A DNA stretch of 64,000 nt from Maridesulfovibrio sp. Lineage in GTDB: Bacteria > Desulfobacterota > Desulfovibrionia > Desulfovibrionales > Desulfovibrionaceae. Under the pieces are notes generated by a model that did not search any database, was not told the origin of the DNA, and was given only the letters and a program-made list of their open reading frames with translations. The stretch is from positions 3,464,501-3,528,500 of the forward strand of contig NZ_OY787459.1 in the NCBI RefSeq assembly GCF_963678865.1, read 5' to 3'. Positions 42,848 through 50,701 of the stretch are shown here, piece after piece. How positions within the stretch are numbered: position 1 is the first letter of the stretch; each line of letters opens with the position of its first letter. The position numbers and the translations under genes were made by a program.

Positions 42848-45142
42848 TTAAAACGAGAATCCGTTTTTGCCCCGGCTTTTGGCCTTGTACATGGCTTCAT
42901 CGGCAATGCGGATCAGTCGGTCCTTATCCTCACTGTGGTCCGGGAAGACACTGATGCCGATGCTGACTCCTATTCTGTAGACTTTTTCACCTAAATAAAA
43001 GGGCGCACGCATGGAATCGATGATGCGTTGGGCAACCACTTCGATTTCATTGTGTGTTCCCACGTCCTGCAGGATAAAGATGAATTCATCGCCGCCGATG
43101 CGCGAGAGGGTGTCGCTGGTACGCAGGCAGTCGCTGAATCTTCCGGAAATTTCTTTGAGTACGGAGTCTCCGGCCATGTGCCCCAATTCATCATTGACCT
43201 GTTTGAAATTATCAAGGTCGGCGTAGAGTATTGCAACTTTCAGACGGTTGCGGTTTGCGTGTGAAAGAGCCTGTCTGAGGCGGTCGTCAAAGAGAACCCG
43301 GTTCGGTAATCCGGTCAGGTTGTCGAACATAGCCAGACGGCGCATAGTTTCCTCATGCTCCTTGCGTTCGGAGATATCCATGAGAAATCCATCTATACGC
43401 ATAATATTGCCGTCTTGATCCTTGATGGCCATGATGGATTCGCTGGCCCAGAAAGTGGTTCCGTCCCTGCGTTTGTGTCTGGACTCGAAGTTGTCTGTGT
43501 GACCGAATTTGTCAAGGATGGTTAAAAGCCGGTTCCTTTCTCCTGAGACAACGTAACAGTCTTTTGAAATGTTCGAGATGTCTTTAATGAATTTTTCAGG
43601 GGAATCGTATCCGTAATATGAAGCCATCTGGCTGTTGACACTGATAAATTTCCCCTGCGGGGTGCTTTGGAAGATTCCCAGCGGTGCAGCGGTTATCAGT
43701 GCGCTGTAGTCTTCTTCCGCCTGACGCAGAGCTTTCTCTTCGTTTTTGCGGTCCGTAATATCAAGTATGAATCCGACCAGACCTCCTTCTTCCGGAAGTT
43801 GGGTTCCTTTTTCATAAACCCAGCGTTCATTACCGTCACTGCAGATTATACGGTATTCGTATTCAAAAGAGCGGTTGCTGCCCAGAGCCGTGCTGATCTC
43901 ATTTATCAGTCCTGTACGGTCATCCGGGTGGACGAGATCATAATACATGCTTTTGCCGCCTTTCATGAAGTCTGCTGCATCGTATCCAGTAACCTTGGAA
44001 ACTTTGGAACTGATATAATGCATTTCATAGGGGTAGCTTACGTCGCATTTATAGATAATCCCCGGTGCATTACCGGCAATTGCTTCAAACAAATTATCCT
44101 TGTTTCGCAGTTCTCTGTTCCGGTGAATAAGGATTTGCTGGGCTCTGTGGTGGTAATAAAAGAAAACTATTGCGAAAAAAAGCAGTAGTATAAAGACCAG
44201 CATTGCGGCACGTATCGCCCGTGCTGATGCCATGGAACTCGTGGCATCTGTTTCCGGAGCTGAAATAGCAACAATAAGCCTCATTTCACCAAGTTTGGCT
44301 GTGTGCCAGGCAACCAGTTTGCGTTCAACATATTTGTCGCGGGTTACAGTAAACGAGTATTCCCCTGTCCCGTATAATTCGTGCAACATACGGGAGTCTA
44401 TTTTGACCAGCTCCTGATAGCCTTTGTGAAGATCAAAGATGTTTTTGCCCAGTATCTGTGTTTCCTGGTCGAAAACAACAGTCCCGGAACCGTCAACAAT
44501 GTACCCGGAGCCGAATTTACCAAGCTGCAGCGGTGCTATGTATTTATCGGTGAGCTTGTCCAGATCAATAACAACAGTTAACATTCCGGCAAATTGGTCG
44601 TTACTCAAGACCGGCATGACCAGCCCGGCCAGACGCACTTTCTCATTAATAACCGGTTTTGGGGTAATGAAACCGGTGCGCATGCCGGAAACAGCGGAGA
44701 AATATTTTTCAGCCCAGGCCTTTGCTAAGTACTGGGCCTGCATCAGTTTCGGTGAATTGATTTCAGAAGTCAGCGGCTCTTTGTGGGGAGAGGTATGAAA
44801 GCTCAGCAGAAAGAGTGAGGAGAGATTATTTTGTTTAATTTTGAACAGACGTTTAATGGATTCAGCTGAACGTTTTCCGGTAATGAAATCAACCAGAGAA
44901 TATTTTGCCAGTGTAGCAGATTTGTCAATCAGACTGTCCAGCTTGTCTTCCAGAGCGGTAGCAACAAGTCTTGCCTGCATGGCTTGTTGCTCATTGAAGA
45001 TCCTCTCCTGATCGTGGATGGACATGGTGTCCAGCCTGATGCAGAGGTAGCTGGCAACTCCCAGAATTGTGATCAGGGGAATAATCAGCTTGAGAGGAAT
45101 CCATCTGCTGAAGAAGAATTTTGTCTTGTCTGAGAGATTCAA
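42848..45142 (-). CDS. Membrane diguanylate cyclase (Cache-PAS-PAS-GGDEF)
   Basis: 764 residues from TTG 45142 with GGAG ten bases before it. A first membrane helix (about 17-36), a periplasmic Cache domain, and a second helix (about 308-328) are followed by two PAS domains (about 350-465 and 475-595) and GGDEF (about 600-764). The active site RIGGDEFIFIL is intact and is preceded at the right spacing by the inhibitory-site motif RTSD, so the enzyme should be active and product-inhibited. No EAL domain is attached. An EAL phosphodiesterase gene lies about 1 kb upstream on the same strand. Confidence 0.92.
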   Translation of the reverse strand: MNLSDKTKFFFSRWIPLKLIIPLITILGVASYLCIRLDTMSIHDQERIFNEQQAMQARLVATALEDKLDSLIDKSATLAKYSLVDFITGKRSAESIKRLFKIKQNNLSSLFLLSFHTSPHKEPLTSEINSPKLMQAQYLAKAWAEKYFSAVSGMRTGFITPKPVINEKVRLAGLVMPVLSNDQFAGMLTVVIDLDKLTDKYIAPLQLGKFGSGYIVDGSGTVVFDQETQILGKNIFDLHKGYQELVKIDSRMLHELYGTGEYSFTVTRDKYVERKLVAWHTAKLGEMRLIVAISAPETDATSSMASARAIRAAMLVFILLLFFAIVFFYYHHRAQQILIHRNRELRNKDNLFEAIAGNAPGIIYKCDVSYPYEMHYISSKVSKVTGYDAADFMKGGKSMYYDLVHPDDRTGLINEISTALGSNRSFEYEYRIICSDGNERWVYEKGTQLPEEGGLVGFILDITDRKNEEKALRQAEEDYSALITAAPLGIFQSTPQGKFISVNSQMASYYGYDSPEKFIKDISNISKDCYVVSGERNRLLTILDKFGHTDNFESRHKRRDGTTFWASESIMAIKDQDGNIMRIDGFLMDISERKEHEETMRRLAMFDNLTGLPNRVLFDDRLRQALSHANRNRLKVAILYADLDNFKQVNDELGHMAGDSVLKEISGRFSDCLRTSDTLSRIGGDEFIFILQDVGTHNEIEVVAQRIIDSMRAPFYLGEKVYRIGVSIGISVFPDHSEDKDRLIRIADEAMYKAKSRGKNGFSF

Positions 45143-45205
45143 ATTATGCTCCGGGCTGAATTTTCCAGCATATTATTTCTGTTTTTTCAGCTTAAATCAT
45201 TACGG

Positions 45206-46105
45206 TTAATTGCTGAGGTTCGACACTGCTTTGAGATTTTTACTCAGCCCATCGGCAATATAGATTGCAATTCCGCTCCATATGAAGGCGAAGGTTACCA
45301 GTCTCGCGAAATTAAACGGTTCGCCGAATACGAAAACTCCGAGCATCAGAGCGAGGGTGGGGGCGATATACTGCATCATTCCCAGTGTAACCAGCCTCAG
45401 CCTGCGCGCTCCATGGGCGAAAAAGATGAGAGGCAGCGAAGTCGCTGCTCCTGCTCCAAGCAACAGGATGTTATCCAATAATCCTATTTTATGTATACTT
45501 ATTTCGCCTGAAAAAGCCAGCCAGATAAGGTATCCTGCGGAGGCAGGTGCAAGTACAGCTGTCTCTACAAAAAGGCCCGGCAGGGATTCCACCTTCATAA
45601 CTTTGCGGACCAGTCCGTAAAAAGCGAAAGATACAGCCAGAGTCAATGCTATATAAGGAACGTGTCCGTAATCAATTATAGAATAGATGACGCCGCATGT
45701 TGCAAGCGTGATGGCAGCAGCCTGCATCCTGCTCAGCCTTTCTTTCATGAAAATGAAGCCCAGCAGGGCATTCATAAGTGGAGTCATGTAGTATCCCATG
45801 CTGGTGTCCACCACATGGCTATGGTTGACTGCCCATATATAAACGAACCAGTTGATGCCGATGAGAATGCTGCTTGTGCTGAGCAGGATCTTGCCCTTTT
45901 TGTCTGCAAGTGCAGACCTGACTTCCGCCCAGCGTTTTTTGCAGGAAAGTAAAATCCCTACGAAAAAAAGCGACCAGACAATTCTGTTGCAGAGAAGCTC
46001 CAGAGCCGGAACCTCTTCAAGGGCTTTCCAATAGACGGGCAGGAGTCCCCACATAATGAAGGCGGCTGCAGCATATATTATTCCATCGTGAGTATCTTTA
46101 TTCAT
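45206..46105 (-). CDS. rarD: RarD-type EamA permease
   Basis: 299 residues with ten predicted membrane helices. AAFIMWGLLPVYWKALEEVP, INWFVYIWAVNHSHVVDTS (in parts) and GYYMTPLMNALLG are characteristic of RarD within the drug/metabolite transporter superfamily. AGGAAAA precedes ATG 46105. The transported compound is unknown; RarD was named for chloramphenicol sensitivity. Confidence 0.88.
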   Translation of the reverse strand: MNKDTHDGIIYAAAAFIMWGLLPVYWKALEEVPALELLCNRIVWSLFFVGILLSCKKRWAEVRSALADKKGKILLSTSSILIGINWFVYIWAVNHSHVVDTSMGYYMTPLMNALLGFIFMKERLSRMQAAAITLATCGVIYSIIDYGHVPYIALTLAVSFAFYGLVRKVMKVESLPGLFVETAVLAPASAGYLIWLAFSGEISIHKIGLLDNILLLGAGAATSLPLIFFAHGARRLRLVTLGMMQYIAPTLALMLGVFVFGEPFNFARLVTFAFIWSGIAIYIADGLSKNLKAVSNLSN

Positions 46106-46151
46106 TTTTCCTGTCCTTTTAATCTAATAAGGCAGGAAAGATATGCCAAAC

Positions 46152-46195
46152 ACCGCATGGTTGCAACTGACTTTACAGTTACAACCATGCGGTCC
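46152..46195 (-). terminator. Hairpin terminator after the EAL gene
   Basis: CCGCATGGTTG and CAACCATGCGG form an 11-bp stem with extra inner pairs. On the minus strand a modest T-rich stretch follows (GTGTTTGGC). It lies between the EAL gene and rarD. Confidence 0.6.
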
Positions 46196-46201
46196 TTTTG
46201 A

Positions 46202-47422
46202 TTATGTGCTGATATCAATGCAGAGGATAGGGGATTTGGGGGTGTCATACATTTTGTTGGAAACTGTGACACAGTTGTTGCCGGAAGCAAGTGATATGTA
46301 TGGGGCGGTCGTGTGCCATTTGTTGCCGGTCTTGATGGTCAGGTAGTATTCCTTCAGGGAATGGTCTGCACCGATCGGGGCCGGCTGGTAGATGAGGCGT
46401 CTGCTTTCCTTGAGCTTGAATGGATTACAGATGGTTCCGGAAATCTGAATCCCGTTGGTGTCAAGGATATAGGCACATTCGATGTTGGTATTTTCCGTTA
46501 TGAATGCCGAAAGCGCTGAGTCCGCATTAGCGGGGATTCCGTCCATGAGGGCTTCACGAAGTTTGTCAGCCATTCGCCTGTAGCTCTTTTCCATTATTTT
46601 CTTGTGGTTCAGTTTTTCAAGAACATGGGTTTTGAAACGTGAGGCTAAAAAGCTGACAGGGGTCATGTCCGGATTAACGGCCAAAGTTGCCGGAGCCGGT
46701 CTGCTGAAGAAAAAGCCCTGAAAAACATCGATGCCCATGCTCATCAGGGTCAGGGCTTCTTCTACTGTTTCAACTCCTTCCGCCAGCGGAAGGCAGCCGG
46801 TCCTTTCGGCAAGGTTGATCAGTGAACGGGTTACTTCCATATTATGAAATTTTTTATTTATATCGGTGATGAGGGAACGGTCGATTTTGATTATATCCGG
46901 CTTGAGTGAGGGAATCCGGTCTAGATTTGAATGTCCTGTCCCCACGTCATCAAGGGCAATAAGAAAACCGTGTTTACGGGATTTTTTTACAAATGCGGTA
47001 AGGGCGATTTCGCATCCTGCCTTGGATTCTATTATTTCAAGGATGATGTTTCCGGTGGGGATGGAGCATTCCTTAGCCATTTTCAGTGTCAGACCGTAGT
47101 TGAAAGTTTCTTCATTGATGATGGCAGCGTCAATATTTACGGACAAAAGCAGTGAACGGTCATTTTTCGAAATGGGAGCGAATGTTTCAAAGGCTTTTTT
47201 GCGGCAGGCCCGGTCCAGCTTGGCCAGAGTGCTTATGTCTTTACACATGCTGAACAGGGTTACCGGAGAAATATTCTCGCCAGTACGGGGATTGGTTGCA
47301 CGGATCAGCGCTTCAAAACCAATCAATCCTTTACGGTTCATGGAAATGAGCGGCTGCAGAACTGTTGTCAGACAATCGTTATCGATAAGTTCGTGGATGG
47401 TAAAATCAAATGTAGTATTCAT
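46202..47422 (-). CDS. EAL-domain c-di-GMP phosphodiesterase with C-terminal sensor-like domain
   Basis: 406 residues from ATG 47422; upstream frame runs into structured noncoding DNA and lacks family likeness. EAL-domain motifs: GFEALIRATN, ILEIIES, ALDDVGTGHSNL, IIKIDRSLI, LAEGVET and FQGFFFSRP, all catalytic positions apparently kept. About 150 residues follow (ADSALSAFITENTNIECAYI, LDTNGIQISGTI) resembling a cytoplasmic Cache-like domain. It would hydrolyse c-di-GMP under control of that domain. The ribosome site is weak. Confidence 0.85.
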   Translation of the reverse strand: MNTTFDFTIHELIDNDCLTTVLQPLISMNRKGLIGFEALIRATNPRTGENISPVTLFSMCKDISTLAKLDRACRKKAFETFAPISKNDRSLLLSVNIDAAIINEETFNYGLTLKMAKECSIPTGNIILEIIESKAGCEIALTAFVKKSRKHGFLIALDDVGTGHSNLDRIPSLKPDIIKIDRSLITDINKKFHNMEVTRSLINLAERTGCLPLAEGVETVEEALTLMSMGIDVFQGFFFSRPAPATLAVNPDMTPVSFLASRFKTHVLEKLNHKKIMEKSYRRMADKLREALMDGIPANADSALSAFITENTNIECAYILDTNGIQISGTICNPFKLKESRRLIYQPAPIGADHSLKEYYLTIKTGNKWHTTAPYISLASGNNCVTVSNKMYDTPKSPILCIDIST

Positions 47423-47451
47423 AACTGCAGTCGCTTTGTTCTGTTTTGCCA

Positions 47452-47560
47452 AATAAAAGCGGCCGAAAGGGTGGGAAGTCCCTTCCGGCCGTTGGGGTTC
47501 GATGGAGGTGGGCATCGAACCGGGACCGGGCTTAACTGCCGATGAAAAACCCGGCCTGCT
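47452..47560 (-). ncRNA. Structured region between glnB and the EAL gene
   Basis: Three inverted repeats occur in series: CCGGG/CCCGG (47527-47554), GGTTCGATG/CATCGAACC (47496-47521, nine perfect pairs), and a GGCCGGAAGGG stem (47461-47491) followed on the minus strand by CTTTTATTT. The last is a good terminator for amtB-glnB. The whole could be a stable 3' RNA or small RNA. I do not recognise the family. Confidence 0.4.
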
Positions 47561-47600
47561 GTACACTAATTGGGGTTAGAGTTGCTATGTGAGTGTTTCT

Positions 47601-47930
47601 TTAGAGTGATTCTTCGCCTGTTCTGATCCTGATGGTCTGGTTCAGGTCCTGAACAAAGATGACACCGTCACCTTCTTTGCCTGTCTGGGCGCCGGTTTTA
47701 ATGGCTTCCAGCGCTCCTTCCAGTTTGGCTTCGTCCAGTCCGATTTCGATGCGGACTTTTTTGAGCAGGTTAACTTCCATTACAACACCGCGGTATGTTT
47801 CAGTGAATCCGGCTCCTCGGCCTGATCCGAGGATGTTAGTTACCGACATGGAGTAGATGCCTTTGGCGTAGAGGGCCTGCTTTACCGGAGTAAGGCATTC
47901 GGGCCTGATATATGTGATGATGAGTTTCAT
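47601..47930 (-). CDS. glnB: PII nitrogen regulatory protein
   Basis: 109 residues. PII proteins bind ATP, ADP and 2-oxoglutarate and plug AmtB. The T loop reads GRGAGFTETYRGVVMEVN, and the C-terminal GKEGDGVIFVQDLNQTIRIRTGE fits the family. Alignment without gaps to E. coli GlnK puts Met at position 51, the Tyr that is uridylylated in enteric PII; Tyr46 is kept. It lies 30 bases after amtB and is probably co-transcribed with it from the sigma-54 promoter. Confidence 0.93.
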   Translation of the reverse strand: MKLIITYIRPECLTPVKQALYAKGIYSMSVTNILGSGRGAGFTETYRGVVMEVNLLKKVRIEIGLDEAKLEGALEAIKTGAQTGKEGDGVIFVQDLNQTIRIRTGEESL

Positions 47931-47960
47931 TATATTATTCCTCTCTTTGTGATAGTTGGA

Positions 47961-49331
47961 TTATTCGTTGGAGAAGATCTGGAAACCGTTGTAGGACTCC
48001 ATGCCGTGTTCGCTGATGTCGAGGCCTTTCATTTCTTCTTCCGCGGTAACCCTGACGCCCATTACAGCCTTGGCGATGCTGAAAGCAAGGTAGCCCATGC
48101 CGAATGCCCAGACAAAGCAGACTGCGATACCGATGATCTGAGGGATAAGCAGTGCGAACCCGCCGCCGTAGAAGAGGCCGCCTGCGCCATCGTTAAGTGC
48201 GGGAGAGGTGAACAGTCCGCAAGCCAGAGTTCCCCAGGCACCGCATACACCGTGTACGGAGACAGCACCGACCGGGTCGTCGATTTTGAGTATTTTATCA
48301 ATGAATTCGATAGAGAGAACTACCAGTATACCTGCAATGAGACCGATGATGATGGAAGCTGCAGGGGTTACAGTTGCACAGGGAGCGGTGATACCTACCA
48401 GGCCTGCCAGCGCGCCGTTACAGGTCATGGAGATATCAGGCTTGCCGTATTTGAACCATGAGGTGAACATTGCGCCGAGGGTACCTGCACATGCAGAGAG
48501 GCTTGTGGTCACAGCGATGAGACCGATGGAGCCGTCAGCAGTGGTGGTGGAGCCGGGGTTAAAACCGAACCAGCCGAACCAGAGGATGAAAACACCGAGG
48601 GATGCCAGCGGAATGTTGTGACCGGGGATAGCTTTTGCTTTGCCGTCAGCAGTGTATTTGCCGATACGGGGGCCGAGGATCATGGCACCGGCCAGTGCAA
48701 TCCAGCCACCTACGGAGTGAACAACAGTGGAGCCTGCGAAGTCCATGAAACCGAGGCCTTCAAGCCAGCCGGCGCCGGAGTCGCCGAGCCAGAGGGAGCC
48801 CCATGCCCAGTGACCGGAGACAGGATAGATAAGCCCGGTAACAAGACAGGTTACGAGAATATAGCTGCTGAATTTAGTACGCTCGGCAATACCGCCGGAT
48901 ACGATTGTGGCTGCGGTGGCTGCGAATACAGACTGGAAGAACCAGAAAGTAATAGTCCACTGAGCGTCGGGATCGGTAAGTCCGGTTCCGGCAAGTGAGA
49001 ACCCGGTGGTTCCAACGAACCCGCCGGCGTCTATGCCGAACATAAGGCCGAATCCTAAAAGGAAAAAGATGATTGACCCGGCTGCAAAGTCGAGAAAGTT
49101 TTTCATCAGGATGTTACCTGCACTCTTGGCACGGGTGAATCCTGCTTCAACGCATGCAAATCCTGCCTGCATAAAAAATACGAGGATAGCCGCGAGAAGG
49201 GTCCAGAGAATGTTGGCGTGAGTCTGGGACATGGCTTCTTCAGCTGCGAAAGCTGCGGAAGGTGCCGCCAGGAGCATGAGAGTTGCGAGGGCCGGAATTT
49301 TGCGGCCTACCATTGAACGTTTAATAGTCAT
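47961..49331 (-). CDS. amtB: Ammonium transporter
   Basis: 456 residues from ATG 49331, with AAGGAGG six bases upstream. A cleavable signal peptide (LMLLAAPSAAFA) precedes eleven membrane helices, as usual for AmtB. Family phrases include FFMQAGFACVEAGF, FAGSTVVHSVGGW, LWFGWFGFNPGS and GVCGAWGTLACGLF, with the pore histidines in them. It forms a trimeric channel for ammonium in the inner membrane, inhibited by the PII protein encoded next. Confidence 0.96.
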   Translation of the reverse strand: MTIKRSMVGRKIPALATLMLLAAPSAAFAAEEAMSQTHANILWTLLAAILVFFMQAGFACVEAGFTRAKSAGNILMKNFLDFAAGSIIFFLLGFGLMFGIDAGGFVGTTGFSLAGTGLTDPDAQWTITFWFFQSVFAATAATIVSGGIAERTKFSSYILVTCLVTGLIYPVSGHWAWGSLWLGDSGAGWLEGLGFMDFAGSTVVHSVGGWIALAGAMILGPRIGKYTADGKAKAIPGHNIPLASLGVFILWFGWFGFNPGSTTTADGSIGLIAVTTSLSACAGTLGAMFTSWFKYGKPDISMTCNGALAGLVGITAPCATVTPAASIIIGLIAGILVVLSIEFIDKILKIDDPVGAVSVHGVCGAWGTLACGLFTSPALNDGAGGLFYGGGFALLIPQIIGIAVCFVWAFGMGYLAFSIAKAVMGVRVTAEEEMKGLDISEHGMESYNGFQIFSNE

Positions 49332-49378
49332 ACAGTCCTCCTTAGGGGTGTTGATTGCTTCAAGGATGTTTTTCCTAA

Positions 49379-49395
49379 AGCATGGACCGTGCCAA
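49379..49395 (-). promoter_or_regulatory. Sigma-54 promoter of amtB-glnB
   Basis: TTGGCACGGTCCATGCT on the minus strand carries the invariant GG and GC of the -24/-12 element with ten bases between them. It lies 48 bases before the amtB start. It implies nitrogen control through RpoN and an enhancer-binding activator. Confidence 0.85.
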
Positions 49396-49603
49396 AAGTT
49401 TAACATACTGAAATAGCTGTGTTTTTTTTAATTAACTCAAAAATGTGGATTACAAAAATGTATTTTTGAACTTTTTTGTCGTATTGAGGTGTGGTGTAAA
49501 TTACAAAAAGGTAAAGTTTGATTTTTCAAGAATCGTATGGCGTGGGGTGAAATTACAAATGGTTCATATTATATTAATGATGATAAAAAAATAAATAAAG
49601 TTG

Positions 49604-49633
49604 TTGACATTTTTTTCGGGACGCGGTTAGTAA
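49604..49633 (+). promoter_or_regulatory. Promoter of the aromatic attenuator leader
   Basis: TTGACA (49604-49609) with TAGTAA (49628-49633) after 18 bases. The start point would fall near 49640, the A of the leader ATG, so the leader may be translated as a leaderless message. An additional upstream promoter (TATTAT near 49568) is possible. Confidence 0.6.
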
Positions 49634-49639
49634 ATAGTC

Positions 49640-49750
49640 ATGCAAACTTTCAACACCCTTGGCGCTAGCCGTTCATACTTTTTTTACTTTTTTTATTTTT
49701 GGTGCTCCCACGCTTGTGGTCGGGTGGAGGTTTGCTTGTACAAAAAGTAA
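49640..49750 (+). CDS. Aromatic leader peptide (36 residues)
   Basis: ATG 49640 opens a frame of 36 codons ending at TAA 49748. Codons 13-21 (49676-49702) encode Y-F-F-Y-F-F-Y-F-W, nine aromatic residues in a row comprising three Tyr, five Phe and one Trp. The frame sits 31 bases before a strong terminator upstream of the aro-trp genes. It is the sensor part of an attenuator: starvation for any aromatic tRNA would stall the ribosome here. No Shine-Dalgarno is obvious. The T-rich codons could arise by chance in an AT-rich leader, but TGG closing the run and the downstream structures argue against it. Confidence 0.75.
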   Translation: MQTFNTLGASRSYFFYFFYFWCSHACGRVEVCLYKK

Positions 49751-49820
49751 AAAGAGAACATAGCAAACGACCTCTACGAAAGGGCCGCAGGCGAAGAATC
49801 GCCGGCGGCCCTTTTTTTTT
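49711..49820 (+). terminator. Attenuator: terminator and competing antiterminator
   Basis: The terminator is GGGCCGC/GCGGCCC plus GGCGA/TCGCC (49782-49811) with nine T (49812-49820). The competing helix pairs 49711-49721 (CGCTTGTGGTC) with 49783-49793 (GGCCGCAGGCG), 11 pairs counting three G-U, and removes the terminator 5' arm. A hairpin at 49727-49774 nests inside the antiterminator loop. A ribosome stalled at codons 13-21 leaves 49711-49721 free; a ribosome reaching the stop covers it and the terminator forms. Confidence 0.75.
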
Positions 49821-49883
49821 ACGGGTCGCCAAAAAGGGAAGCGGATCTTGGAGAACTAGAGGCAAACTTCAGGAGAAATTAAA

Positions 49884-50681
49884 ATGCAGATCGGAAAAAG
49901 CGTAAGAATGGAGCGGATCATTAACCGCAATACAGGCCGGACTATTGTTGTTCCCATGGACCACGGTGTCAGCGTCGGCCCGTTGAAAGGACTTCGTTCA
50001 ATGCGGCGGGCTGTTAACGATATGGTCAAAGGCGGAGCCAATGCCGTGCTCATGCATAAAGGCCTTGTCCGCTGCTCCCATCGTGAAGAAGGCGGCGATA
50101 TCGGTCTCATCGTTCATCTCTCCGCCTCAACCTGTCTTTCCCCCCTCCCTAATAAAAAAACTCTAGTCGGTACTGTTGAAGATGCACTTCGTCTCGGTGC
50201 AGATGCTGTTTCCGTTCATGTCAATCTTGGCGACGAAGCCGAATCCCAGATGCTTTCCGATCTCGGTGAAGTTGCATCCTCTGCTACCAACTGGGGTGTT
50301 CCGGTGCTGGCTATGGTTTACGCCCGCGGCCCGAAAGTCAAAGACGAATTTGATCCCGAAGTCGTGGCCCTCTGCGCCCGCGCAGGCGAAGAACTGGGTG
50401 CTGATATTGTAAAAGTCCCTTACACCGGCGACATTGAATCTTTCAAAACCGTAGTCGAAGGCTGCTGTATTCCGGTTGTTATTGCCGGAGGACCCAAGCT
50501 CGATTCCACCCGCGATTTTCTGCAGATGGTTTCCGATTCCATTGAAGCTGGCGGTGCCGGTCTTTCTGTCGGCCGTAATGTTTTTCAGCATGAAAACCGC
50601 GTTAAGTTGATGGAAGCCCTGCACATGATTGTTCACAATGATGAAACTGTAGATACCGCTCTCGCGCATATCGGCGAATAG
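49884..50681 (+). CDS. 2-amino-3,7-dideoxy-D-threo-hept-6-ulosonate (ADH) synthase
   Basis: 265 residues with AGGAG before ATG 49884. It belongs to the class I fructose-bisphosphate aldolase family (VPMDHGVSVGP, VLMHKGL, IVKVPYTGD with the Schiff-base Lys region, VIAGGPKLDS). In the archaeal-type pathway it condenses 6-deoxy-5-ketofructose 1-phosphate with aspartate semialdehyde, replacing DAHP synthase. The pairing with 3-dehydroquinate synthase II immediately downstream supports this function over aldolase. It is the first gene behind the attenuator. Confidence 0.92.
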   Translation: MQIGKSVRMERIINRNTGRTIVVPMDHGVSVGPLKGLRSMRRAVNDMVKGGANAVLMHKGLVRCSHREEGGDIGLIVHLSASTCLSPLPNKKTLVGTVEDALRLGADAVSVHVNLGDEAESQMLSDLGEVASSATNWGVPVLAMVYARGPKVKDEFDPEVVALCARAGEELGADIVKVPYTGDIESFKTVVEGCCIPVVIAGGPKLDSTRDFLQMVSDSIEAGGAGLSVGRNVFQHENRVKLMEALHMIVHNDETVDTALAHIGE

Positions 50682-50701
50682 TTGAATTCAGGAATACGAA
50701 A

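Noticed and set aside
47490-47580. A tRNA or tmRNA 3' end, suggested by GGTTCGATGCCCACCTCCA on the minus strand.
   Set aside because: The bases flanking the TTCGATG loop do not pair as a T stem, and no acceptor stem or CCA is found. A simple inverted repeat explains the likeness.
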